Of a DNA stretch of 64,000 bases, positions 53,777 through 62,150 are shown piece after piece. Position 1 is the first letter of the stretch. Each line of letters opens with the position of its first letter. Source of the DNA: Cohnella sp. GbtcB17 (lineage in GTDB: Bacteria; Bacillota; Bacilli; Paenibacillales; Paenibacillaceae); the NCBI RefSeq assembly GCF_019091135.1, contig NZ_JAGXJW010000005.1:62001-126000 (forward strand), in the 5' to 3' direction. A program made the translations under genes and the position numbers. The notes below the pieces were generated by a model. It was not told the DNA's origin. It saw only the letters and a program-made list of their open reading frames with translations, and ran no database searches.

Positions 53777-55582
53777 ATGCGACTTCTTCATGAACGGCTG
53801 AATCCGATGAGGCGGTTGCGCGATATGCGCATTCGCAGGAAGATTCTGCTCTCCAATATGGTCATCATCCTGATGCTGGCGCTGTCGATCGGCACCGCGG
53901 CCACGCTTGCCTCGCGCTACTTTATCGAAGCGAATACGCGGGAGCTAAGCAGACACGTGATCGACCAATATTCCAAAAACGTGGATAACCACGTGAAGGA
54001 CTTCGTCTCCTCGACGCTGTTTCTCTTGAACGACAAGCTGCTCACGCATATCGTGTCGGAGCAGGAAGCGCAGGCCGGAGAGGACCGGTACGCGCTCGAC
54101 TTCAACCGCGTCGCCGGATTGCTCTATCAATACGGCAACAACAATCCTTTTATCAATTCCATTACGATCATGAACGAGCAAGGGCGGCTGTATTGGTGGC
54201 AGCGATCGGCCGCCGCCGGAGACCTGAACGAGCGGAACGCGAGGGCGATCGCCGAATCCGCGCGAATGAAGCTTGCGGATGCCGGGACGGGCATTTATTG
54301 GTCCGCTTCGCTGCACGGAACGGACGAAGTGGCGCTCTCCCGATATTATCTCGACATCAACCAGATCAACCGAAGTTTCGGCGTCATCGTATTCCATCTC
54401 GACAAAGCCTACTTCAAAAGTCTGCTCTCCGACGGCTCCATCATCCAGGCGGACAATCTGTTCATTCTGAACGAAAACGGGGACCCGCTCTACAAGGGCA
54501 GCCCGGACGTGGAATCCGAGGCGCTGCGGGTGCCGGACCAGGGTTTGCGCTACGGGTTTGCGGATGGGCAAACGGTCAGGATCGGCGGCATGCAGTCGCT
54601 GCTCATGCGGTTTCAATCCTCGGACACCGGATGGAGCGTCCTGTGCTTCATCCCGCTCTCCCGGCTTCTGGAGGGGACGCGCATTCTGGAAACGATCATC
54701 GTCTTTATATGCGTATTGTTCATTTTTATCGCGATGGCGGTCGCGTTCTGGTTTTCCGCAGGCACGACGAGAGACATCAAGCAGCTGGAGCGCACGATGA
54801 GGAAGGTAGAGGACGGCGATCTGAGCGTCAAGGCGAAGCCCGCCGGGCGAGACGAGATCGGCATGCTCGCCGTGAGATTCAATATGATGGTGTCGCGGAT
54901 CAACGAGCTGGTCGTGCGCGTGTCCGAGGAGCGGCTCGCCACGCAGCGGGCTGAATACACGGTACTGCTGTCCAGGATCAACCCGCATTTTCTGTACAAC
55001 GCGCTCGGGACGATCCGCTGGTTCGCCCGCAGCCGGGGCCAGGAGGAGATCGAGTCGATGGTGAGCGCGCTGACCGGGCTCTTGAAGTCGTCGATCCGCC
55101 ATTCCGGCGGACTGGAGCGTCTTGAGATGGAGCTGGCCAACGTACGGGATTACGTGCATCTGCAGAAGATCGGGCTTGGCGATGCGTTCGAGATCCGCTA
55201 TGACGTGGGCGGCGCCCTGCTGGACGCGCTCGTGCCCGGTTTCATTCTGCAGCCGCTGGTGGAGAACGCCATCATGCACGGACTTGAAATATCGAAGGGC
55301 GCCGGACGCATCCGCATCGCCGCGGAGCGTGTCGGACCGGATCTGCGGATCGCGGTCGCGGACAACGGCATCGGCATGGAGCCGGACTACGCGGCGACCT
55401 TGCTCTTAGCGGACAGGGAGCGGCGATACCCGGGCCTCAACGGCATCGGCGTCCGCCATGTGCACGAGCGCATCCGCACGCTGTGCGGCGAGCGATACGG
55501 GTTGTCGTTCGACACGGCGTCCGGCCGCGGCACGACGATCTATCTGACATTGCCCTACCGGCGGGAGGAGGATGCTGTTTGA
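53777..55582 (+). CDS. Sensor histidine kinase, YesM type
   Basis: A 601-residue kinase: membrane segment about 26-46, an extracellular dCache-like region about 50-295, second segment about 300-325, HAMP about 330-380, and a His_kinase domain with phospho-acceptor His404 in RINPHFLYNALGTIRW. The ATPase shows LQPLVENAIMHG and VADNGIGME, and ends VHERIRTLCGERYGL. It presumably reads the adjacent membrane-anchored binding protein and phosphorylates the next gene product. The ribosome site for ATG 53777 is poor; the TGA overlaps the TTG start of the regulator. Confidence 0.92.
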   Translation: MRLLHERLNPMRRLRDMRIRRKILLSNMVIILMLALSIGTAATLASRYFIEANTRELSRHVIDQYSKNVDNHVKDFVSSTLFLLNDKLLTHIVSEQEAQAGEDRYALDFNRVAGLLYQYGNNNPFINSITIMNEQGRLYWWQRSAAAGDLNERNARAIAESARMKLADAGTGIYWSASLHGTDEVALSRYYLDINQINRSFGVIVFHLDKAYFKSLLSDGSIIQADNLFILNENGDPLYKGSPDVESEALRVPDQGLRYGFADGQTVRIGGMQSLLMRFQSSDTGWSVLCFIPLSRLLEGTRILETIIVFICVLFIFIAMAVAFWFSAGTTRDIKQLERTMRKVEDGDLSVKAKPAGRDEIGMLAVRFNMMVSRINELVVRVSEERLATQRAEYTVLLSRINPHFLYNALGTIRWFARSRGQEEIESMVSALTGLLKSSIRHSGGLERLEMELANVRDYVHLQKIGLGDAFEIRYDVGGALLDALVPGFILQPLVENAIMHGLEISKGAGRIRIAAERVGPDLRIAVADNGIGMEPDYAATLLLADRERRYPGLNGIGVRHVHERIRTLCGERYGLSFDTASGRGTTIYLTLPYRREEDAV

Positions 55583-57135
55583 GCCGTTACCAAACGATGA
55601 TCGTAGAAGACAACGCCGTCTATCGGCACGCGATACGGACGCTGATCGATTGGGAGCGCAGCGGCTTCAGGATCGCGGCGGAGGCGGTCAACGGCAAGCA
55701 AGCGCTGGAGAAGATGGCGGAGCAGCGGTTTGATCTGATTCTGACCGACGTCAGCATGCCGGAGATGAACGGCATCGACTTAGTGAAGGCCGTTAACGAA
55801 AGAGGCGAGGACACGGTGATCGTCATGCTCAGCGCCTACGACGATTTTCAATTCGTGAAGGATTCGCTGAAGCTCGGCGCCGATGACTACTTGCTCAAGC
55901 AGGAGATGGAGCCGGATACGATGGTCGCGATGTTGGGCCAGGTCAAAGAGAAGCTGAGCAGGCTCCGGAGCAGCAGGAAAAAGGAGCGGTCGAACCGGTC
56001 GGAAGCGCAGGCCGCACGTCTGAAGCAGTGGATGACAGGAGAAGCGAATGCCCATCCCGCTGCGGATGACGGCTTGGCCGAACTGCTGCCCGCGGGCGAC
56101 TACAGGCTCATCCTTCTGGCGTCGCGGGAATGCGGGGAGATGGACGGCGATAGGATCCAGCAGGCAGCCCAGGACGGGGCTACCGAGCTCGAATGCGGAA
56201 GGACGCTTGCGATCCCGATTCGATCCGGCAGGCTGGCGCTCGTGGCAGGCGTGCCCGATGACGGCGCGCGAGGCTGCGGGAGCGGCCGGGCGGCGAGGGA
56301 GCTGGCGGGACGCTGGCTCGGTCAGGGCGAAGATCGCTGCTCGAGGGCGGCCGCGATCGCCGCGGGTCGGGGCAGCGCCGGTCTGTACGGACTTCGCGAG
56401 GCGTACGAGGAAGCGGAGCGGGCGCTGTTCCTTGCCGTGTACGAAGGCTGGGGCCGCTTATTCGAAGCGGAGCCGAAGCCGCCGGCCCCCGCGAATCAAG
56501 CAGCGGAGGCGGAGGAGGCGGCCCGGCGCTGGCAAGCCGCGGTGCGGTCAGGCTCGGGCGAGGACATGGCGGCTGCCGCGGCCTGCCAATTCGATCTGCT
56601 GTCCCGCGCGAAGCCCGCGAAGGTGGTACTTCAGCGGCAGCTCGTCGACCTGTACGCTTCGCTCTATCACCATGCCGATCCGGCCGCGCATGCCGTGCCG
56701 GACTGGTGGTCCGTGCTCTCGGGCAGCATTGACCGGCTCGATCCGATCCGGCGCATGGAGGCGGATTTCGCCGCGTTCTGCCGCGAACGATTCCCCGAGT
56801 CCGAGGCGGTGCCGGCCAACCGCAAAGAGATTCGGCAGGCGATCGCGTATATCCGAAGTCACTACGCGGAGGACATTTCCGTCGCCGGCCTGTCAGGTCA
56901 ATTGGGCTTCAGCGCGAATTATTTGTCCAATCTGTTCCGCAGCGAGACCGGGCTGCGCGTGACCGAATATGTGAATCGGGTCCGCATGGAGGTAGCGAAG
57001 CGCCTGCTGCGGGATATGCAGCTGAAGGTGTATGAGGTTGCCAGCAAGGTGGGCTATCACGACGCTTCTTATTTTTGCAAAGTGTTCAAGGAGGTTACGG
57101 GAGAGACGGTAACGGCCTTCCGCCAAAAGGAATGA
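55579..57135 (+). CDS. AraC-type response regulator, YesN type
   Basis: TTG 55579 overlaps the kinase stop by 4 bases and has GGGAGGAGG upstream. The 518-residue product has an N-terminal receiver (1-120, phosphorylated Asp57 in LILTDVSMPEMNG, Lys109 region LLKQEM), a middle region, and a C-terminal double helix-turn-helix (about 415-515: LGFSANYLSNLFRSETG, VASKVGYHDASYFCKVFKEVTG). It likely activates the GH35-transporter operon. Unusually, it starts with TTG while the rest of the operon uses ATG. Confidence 0.92.
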   Translation: MSRYQTMIVEDNAVYRHAIRTLIDWERSGFRIAAEAVNGKQALEKMAEQRFDLILTDVSMPEMNGIDLVKAVNERGEDTVIVMLSAYDDFQFVKDSLKLGADDYLLKQEMEPDTMVAMLGQVKEKLSRLRSSRKKERSNRSEAQAARLKQWMTGEANAHPAADDGLAELLPAGDYRLILLASRECGEMDGDRIQQAAQDGATELECGRTLAIPIRSGRLALVAGVPDDGARGCGSGRAARELAGRWLGQGEDRCSRAAAIAAGRGSAGLYGLREAYEEAERALFLAVYEGWGRLFEAEPKPPAPANQAAEAEEAARRWQAAVRSGSGEDMAAAAACQFDLLSRAKPAKVVLQRQLVDLYASLYHHADPAAHAVPDWWSVLSGSIDRLDPIRRMEADFAAFCRERFPESEAVPANRKEIRQAIAYIRSHYAEDISVAGLSGQLGFSANYLSNLFRSETGLRVTEYVNRVRMEVAKRLLRDMQLKVYEVASKVGYHDASYFCKVFKEVTGETVTAFRQKE

Positions 57136-57195
57136 TCCGAAGAGGAGCTGCGTAGAACCGTGCGCGAAGATTTGCCGGAGGAAAGGAAAGGTTCA

Positions 57196-58236
57196 ATGAA
57201 GCAGCAAGTGACGGTGTACGATATCGCCGAAGAAGCCCAGGTGTCCGTGGCGACCGTGTCCCGCGTCTTGAACGGTTCGGCACCCGTCAGCCGGACGACG
57301 CGCGCGAAGATCGAGGCGATCATGCACAAGCATCAATACCAGCCCAACGCCGTGGCGCGCAGTCTGACGAAAAAAGAGACGGGCATCATCGGCGTTATAT
57401 TGCCCGATATCACAAATCCGTTTTTCCCCGAGGTATTTTCCGGGATCGAGCAGGAGGGACTTGCGTCCGGACATACCTTTTTTCTTTGCAACACGCTTGG
57501 GGATTACGGCAAGGAATCGCATTTTCTCAACTTGATGCGGGAAAAACGGGTGGACGGCATCCTGTTCATGGGCGGCCGCGTGAATCTCAGAGTCTGCGAT
57601 CCTGCGCTCGCCCGTGAGCTCGCCGAGCATGCGCGCAGCATTCCGCTCGTACTGTTGAACGGCGACGTCAAGGATGCCGGCTTGACCCGCGTCGCCACGG
57701 ACGAGGCTGCAGGCACGACGCTGGCCGTGCGCCATCTGATCGGGCTCGGGCATACGCGCATCGGATTTCTAGGTGGCGCCCGGCACATGTCGACGACGGC
57801 GGTGAAGGTTCGTGCCTTCCGCCGGACCATGAAGGAAGCGGGGCTGGCCGTGCACGACGCCTGGACGATTCCCGGCGGCTTCTCCGCCGATGCCGGCCGC
57901 GAGCAGATGAATCGGCTGCTGTCGCTTCGCGATTTGCCCACGGCGGTATGCTGCGTGAACGACTTCACCGCGATTGGCGCGATCAAGACGGCGGCCGAGC
58001 ATGGACTGAACGTGCCGGCGGACATGTCCGTCGTCGGCTTTGACGACATTTTGCTGGCGCGCCACGTCATCCCCGAGCTGACGACGGTGTCGCAGCAGGC
58101 GGGGGAGCTCGGGCGAACCGCCGTGCGCGTGCTCCGCGAGCTGATGGGAGGCGCAGCAGCGAGGAAGCTCACGCCGCTCGAGCCCAGGCTCATCGTTCGG
58201 CAGAGTACGGCGACGCCGGGCGGTCAAGGCGATTAA
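57196..58236 (+). CDS. LacI-family transcriptional regulator
   Basis: ATG 57196 follows GAGGAAAGGAAAGG; the longer frame from 57160 is not used. The 346-residue product has the LacI helix-turn-helix (3-50: TVYDIAEEAQVSVATVSRVLNG), a hinge helix (PNAVARSL), and a periplasmic-binding-like effector domain with VRHLIGLGHTRIGFLGG and VVGFDDILLARHVIPELTTV. It follows the sensor operon by 60 bases on the same strand. It probably represses local sugar genes; the AACCGGTT palindrome upstream of the GH35 gene is a candidate operator. A strong terminator follows. Confidence 0.92.
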   Translation: MKQQVTVYDIAEEAQVSVATVSRVLNGSAPVSRTTRAKIEAIMHKHQYQPNAVARSLTKKETGIIGVILPDITNPFFPEVFSGIEQEGLASGHTFFLCNTLGDYGKESHFLNLMREKRVDGILFMGGRVNLRVCDPALARELAEHARSIPLVLLNGDVKDAGLTRVATDEAAGTTLAVRHLIGLGHTRIGFLGGARHMSTTAVKVRAFRRTMKEAGLAVHDAWTIPGGFSADAGREQMNRLLSLRDLPTAVCCVNDFTAIGAIKTAAEHGLNVPADMSVVGFDDILLARHVIPELTTVSQQAGELGRTAVRVLRELMGGAAARKLTPLEPRLIVRQSTATPGGQGD

Positions 58237-58266
58237 AAGGCAGAGGGGCGCCCCCTCTGCCTTTTC
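58235..58266 (+). terminator. Terminator after the LacI gene
   Basis: AAAAGGCAGAGGG (58235-58247) pairs with CCCTCTGCCTTTT (58253-58265) and begins inside the stop codon. The A and T runs make it work on both strands. The DNA becomes visibly AT-richer beyond this point. Confidence 0.9.
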
Positions 58267-58382
58267 CATTTTCGCGCACAGCCAAAGATCGGATCAGTGA
58301 GCCCGTCCAGTCTCGGTACGAACCGCCTCTTCTTCCATGACGATGTTGACGACCACTAAGGCACAGCATACATGACGATTTT

Positions 58383-58424
58383 AAGTGATTACCAAATTCA
58401 TTAAAGCGATTACATTTTTATAAT
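58383..58424 (+). promoter_or_regulatory. Direct repeats and promoter of the second transporter operon
   Basis: AAGTGATTAC (58383-58392) and AAGCGATTAC (58404-58413) are direct repeats 21 bases apart, two helical turns. This is the geometry used by AraC-family regulators. The second abuts a candidate promoter: TTCATT (58397-58402) and TATAAT (58419-58424), 16 bases apart. A second TATAAT at 58437-58442 is also possible. Confidence 0.5.
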
Positions 58425-58485
58425 TTCCCCGGCAGCTATAATGAAAATACAAGAGCTCCTTTATACAGCCGGAGGGATGAGAATA

Positions 58486-59430
58486 GTGAAAGCGGTTTTA
58501 GAACAAGGCTACGCTTCAGCAAAGAAGAAAAACAAATTTCTTCACAACGTCAAAAGAGACAAATGGTTATACGCGCTCTTGCTGCTGCCCTTTGCCTATA
58601 TCCTGATCTTCAGATATGCCCCGATATACGGCGTCGTTATGGCGTTTCAGGATTACAACATGTTTGCGGGCATTAAGGGGAGCGAGTGGGTTGGGATGGA
58701 CGTGTTCCAGTTCATCTTCCAGCAGGACAGCTTCTACCGTGCGCTTAAGAATACGCTGCTTCTGAATGTTTATGACTTGATCGCGGGCTTCCCGGCGCCT
58801 ATTATTCTGGCGATCCTGCTCAATGAAGTGAGAGTGGCAAAATTCAAGAAATTTTCGCAAACCGTGTTATACCTGCCTCACTTTTTGTCCTGGGTGATTA
58901 TTGGCGGTATGGTCTATCTGATGTTCTCCAACAGCGGCATGGTCAACACGTTCCTGGCCAACCTCGGCCTTGCAAAAATCGAGTTTCTGTCGCAGAAGAT
59001 ACCTTGGCTAATGACGTATATCTCCGTTGGCGTATGGCAGCAAATCGGCTGGGGGACGATCATCTATCTGGCCGCTATGACGGGAATTAATAAAGAATTG
59101 TACGAAGCCTCCGATATGGACGGCTGCAGCAGACTTCGCAAAGTATGGCATATTACATTGCCCGGCATTAAGTCCACGATTAATATTTTGCTGATTCTCC
59201 AGATTGGCAGGATGGTGTCCATCGGTTTCGATCGACCGTTTGTCATGGGCAATTCATTGGTGAGCGACTATTCCGACGTTATCAGTACATTCGTATACAG
59301 AGTTGGCATTAGTTCGGGGGATTTCTCCCAGGCAACAGCGGTAGGCTTGTTCCAATCCGTCGTCGGCCTGATCCTGCTGATCGGCGCTAACTATATCGCG
59401 AAGAGATTGGGTGAGGACGGGATATGGTGA
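58486..59430 (+). CDS. Sugar ABC transporter permease, LplB type (second system)
   Basis: GTG 58486 fits GGAGGGATGA 6-8 bases upstream; ATG 58441 and 58477 are alternatives. The 314-residue permease has six membrane segments, opens with LPFAYILIFRYAPIYGVVMA, and keeps the EAA loop EASDMDGCSRLRKVWHITLPG. Forms an importer with the next gene, whose start overlaps its stop. The sequence is clearly more AT-rich than the first transporter set, from which it is also divergent, so it is not a recent duplicate. Confidence 0.93.
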   Translation: MKAVLEQGYASAKKKNKFLHNVKRDKWLYALLLLPFAYILIFRYAPIYGVVMAFQDYNMFAGIKGSEWVGMDVFQFIFQQDSFYRALKNTLLLNVYDLIAGFPAPIILAILLNEVRVAKFKKFSQTVLYLPHFLSWVIIGGMVYLMFSNSGMVNTFLANLGLAKIEFLSQKIPWLMTYISVGVWQQIGWGTIIYLAAMTGINKELYEASDMDGCSRLRKVWHITLPGIKSTINILLILQIGRMVSIGFDRPFVMGNSLVSDYSDVISTFVYRVGISSGDFSQATAVGLFQSVVGLILLIGANYIAKRLGEDGIW

Positions 59431-60320
59431 ACAAGGCGAGCAGCTTGGGCAACAAGAAAAAAATGAGCGTGGCGGATAGGGTCATTATCGTGTTTATCGT
59501 GGCATTATCGTTCACATGTATCGTTCCGTTCCTCTATATGATTGCGCTTTCCTTAAGCTCCAACGAAGCGATTATTTCTCAAAAAGTAGGGCTGTGGCCA
59601 GTAGGCTTCACGCTGGAAACGTACAAAACGATCTTAAGCGACGTGGAAATGCTGTATACGCTTGGTTACAGTATTCTGCTTACGGTATTCTACACCGTGG
59701 TGTGTATGTTCCTGACCATTTGCGGCGCGTATCCATTAACGAAAAAAAGGCTGATGGGAAGAAGCTTTATTTTGTCCGCGCTCGTCTTCACGATGTATTT
59801 CAGCGGCGGTTTGATTCCTTCTTATATGCTGGTTAAAAACCTGGGGATGATGAATACGGTATGGAGTTTGGTGTTGCCGGGCGCCATGAGTGTGTTTAAC
59901 TTGATCATTCTGAAGACGTTCTTCACCAGCCTCCCGGAAAGTCTGGAAGAATCGGCCGCTATTGACGGCTGCACGGATATGGGCATTCTGATGAAAATTG
60001 TGCTTCCGCTGTCGCTGCCCTCTATCGCCACATTGAGCCTATTTTATGCGGTGGACAGATGGAACGGATTCCAGGATGCGCTGTTCTACATTACAGACAA
60101 ACATCTGTATCCGATGCAGATGAAGCTGTACCAGATCATTTCGGCCAATCAGCAGCTGGACAGCCAACATGGCGGAGAAGGCAGCGCCGGTTCCTTTATT
60201 GTGCCGGAGTCGCTGAAGGCGGCCAGCGTTATGTTTACAACCATCCCCATTCTGCTCATCTATCCCAAGCTGCAGAAGTATTTCGTAGACGGCGTGATGA
60301 CGGGAGCTATTAAGGGCTGA
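59424..60320 (+). CDS. Sugar ABC transporter permease, LplC type (second system)
   Basis: A 298-residue permease starting at ATG 59424, 7 bases inside the preceding gene, so translation is coupled. The opening VADRVIIVFIVALSFTCIVPF and the EAA loop ESAAIDGCTDMGILMKIVLP are typical, as is the end KYFVDGVMTGAIKG. It works with the LplB-type partner and the lipoprotein that follows. Confidence 0.93.
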   Translation: MVNKASSLGNKKKMSVADRVIIVFIVALSFTCIVPFLYMIALSLSSNEAIISQKVGLWPVGFTLETYKTILSDVEMLYTLGYSILLTVFYTVVCMFLTICGAYPLTKKRLMGRSFILSALVFTMYFSGGLIPSYMLVKNLGMMNTVWSLVLPGAMSVFNLIILKTFFTSLPESLEESAAIDGCTDMGILMKIVLPLSLPSIATLSLFYAVDRWNGFQDALFYITDKHLYPMQMKLYQIISANQQLDSQHGGEGSAGSFIVPESLKAASVMFTTIPILLIYPKLQKYFVDGVMTGAIKG

Positions 60321-60431
60321 TCAGGACAAAACCCGATTGAAAGGGGTGATTCCGAGGCTGGGCTGATGGATGTAAAGAGGATTTGCGGTATGAATCATTT
60401 CGATAGCTATCATTTGAAAGGGTGGTTTCAA

Positions 60432-62036
60432 GTGCGTACGGGCACAAAGAAAAGAGCAGGTTTTCTGCTTAGTACAGCGTTACTGGTCGGCGTTATGGCA
60501 GGTTGCGGTGGAAATAACGGCAATAATGAAACAGCGGCATCAAGCGGCGGATCTCCGGCAGCAGAAGCAGCTTCCGGTCCGGTAGAAACCTTGACTGTAG
60601 AAGTGTTCGACAGAGGTATTCAGGGACAGCCGGACTTGAATAACAATACGTGGACCAAGTACGTCAACGAGAAATTCGGCAAGCCTAATCATGCCATTGT
60701 AAAATATGTTCCGGTACCTCGTTCCCAGGAAGTCGACAAGCTTAATGTGTTGATGGCTGCCAACGAAGCGCCGGATATTTCCTTCACTTATGACGGTACA
60801 ACCGTAACCCGTTTTGCCAAAAACAAGGGTCTATATACGCTGGACGAATTGATCGAGAAGCATGGCCAGCAATTAAAATCTTATCTTGGCGATATCGTTC
60901 TCGACTACGGGAAATATGAGGGCAAACAAGTCTCCATTCCGGCGAAGCGGACTTTGCTTGCCTGGAACGGATTGTTTATCCGCAAAGATTGGCTCGATAA
61001 GCTGGGACTGCCCGTTCCGACGAATAAGGACGAATTGTATCATACGCTTGTTGCCTTCCGCGATAAAAACCCTGGAAATGTAAATGGTCTAATTCCTTGG
61101 GCGACAGCGGCAGCCGGCATGAACTACACGTTTGGCAATCTGGTTCCATCCTTCTGGGGCCCCATGTCGGAGGAACAATTCGTTACCACCCCCAACTGGC
61201 TGAAGCCCGGCAACAAGGACGCGTATAAATGGCTGAACAAGCTGTACGCGGAAAAACTGATCAGTCCCGACTTCGCCTTAGACAAAACGGCTAAGCAAGC
61301 GGATGCCGACGTAACGAACGGAAAGGTAGGCTTCTTTGGAGCCAACTGGGATTATCCGTTGTCGCAAAAAATTCGCGAGCCGCTGAAACAAAATGCGCCG
61401 GATGCGAACTATATTCCGATCGATACCTTCAAGAACGCGGATGGGAAATATATAAAAGAGACGTATAATGAGAACGGAATTTTCTCGTTCATTCCGAAAA
61501 GCAGCAAACATGCGGAGCTGGCTATGAAGTATCTGAACTGGATGGCCGATCCGGAAGTGTTGTTCTTCCTGCAGTTCGGCGAAGAAGGCGTCAACCACAC
61601 CATGGTGGATGGCATCCCGCAGGGGATTGTGCAAACCGGCGAAAATATGCAGATGAGCAATCTCAATCTGGATTATACGCCGATTGTAAACGGCGCGGAG
61701 CTGGGCGACATCGAAAAGATTGTCAAAACGTACGCAGCAGCCTTGGCGGCCGGAGATAAGACCTATGAGAAAATGGCTGTCGATTCATACAGAATCAATA
61801 CGACAGACGGCTTTACCGCCTTCTACTATGGGGTTCCGAACGAAGCCAGCATCAAATACGGCAAAACGCTGGATGATATGAACAAGCAAATGATGGATAG
61901 GCTGATCGTTGCCAAGCCGGCAGAATTTGATACCTTGTATGACAAGCTGGTAAAAGAATATATGGACGCTGGCGGTAAAGCCGTTCAAGAGGAGAACATC
62001 AAGCATTACAGAGAAATTAAAGAGAGCAGCAAGTAA
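60432..62036 (+). CDS. Sugar ABC transporter binding lipoprotein (second system)
   Basis: GTG 60432 after AAAGGGTGG gives a normal signal peptide; the frame from ATG 60366 would add 22 residues before it. The 534-residue product has a lipobox VMAGC with Cys25, a Ser/Ala linker to about residue 50, and a LipO/YtcQ-type body (EVFDRGIQGQPDLNNNTWTK, LLAWNGLFIRKDWLDKLG, YLNWMADPEVLFFLQFG). It supplies the two upstream permeases with an unknown oligosaccharide. A long terminator follows. Confidence 0.94.
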   Translation: MRTGTKKRAGFLLSTALLVGVMAGCGGNNGNNETAASSGGSPAAEAASGPVETLTVEVFDRGIQGQPDLNNNTWTKYVNEKFGKPNHAIVKYVPVPRSQEVDKLNVLMAANEAPDISFTYDGTTVTRFAKNKGLYTLDELIEKHGQQLKSYLGDIVLDYGKYEGKQVSIPAKRTLLAWNGLFIRKDWLDKLGLPVPTNKDELYHTLVAFRDKNPGNVNGLIPWATAAAGMNYTFGNLVPSFWGPMSEEQFVTTPNWLKPGNKDAYKWLNKLYAEKLISPDFALDKTAKQADADVTNGKVGFFGANWDYPLSQKIREPLKQNAPDANYIPIDTFKNADGKYIKETYNENGIFSFIPKSSKHAELAMKYLNWMADPEVLFFLQFGEEGVNHTMVDGIPQGIVQTGENMQMSNLNLDYTPIVNGAELGDIEKIVKTYAAALAAGDKTYEKMAVDSYRINTTDGFTAFYYGVPNEASIKYGKTLDDMNKQMMDRLIVAKPAEFDTLYDKLVKEYMDAGGKAVQEENIKHYREIKESSK

Positions 62037-62044
62037 GTCATCAC

Positions 62045-62085
62045 ATACGGATAAACCATTGTACATCGTGGTTTATCCGTATTTT
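62045..62085 (+). terminator. Terminator after the second binding lipoprotein gene
   Basis: ATACGGATAAACCA (62045-62058) pairs perfectly with TGGTTTATCCGTAT (62069-62082), 14 pairs with a 10-base loop, followed by TTT. Confidence 0.9.
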
Positions 62086-62150
62086 GAATTGCGATTGCCG
62101 GGAAGCTCTGCTATCATTCGATAGAAATTTATAGGTTCAGGGGGATACCC

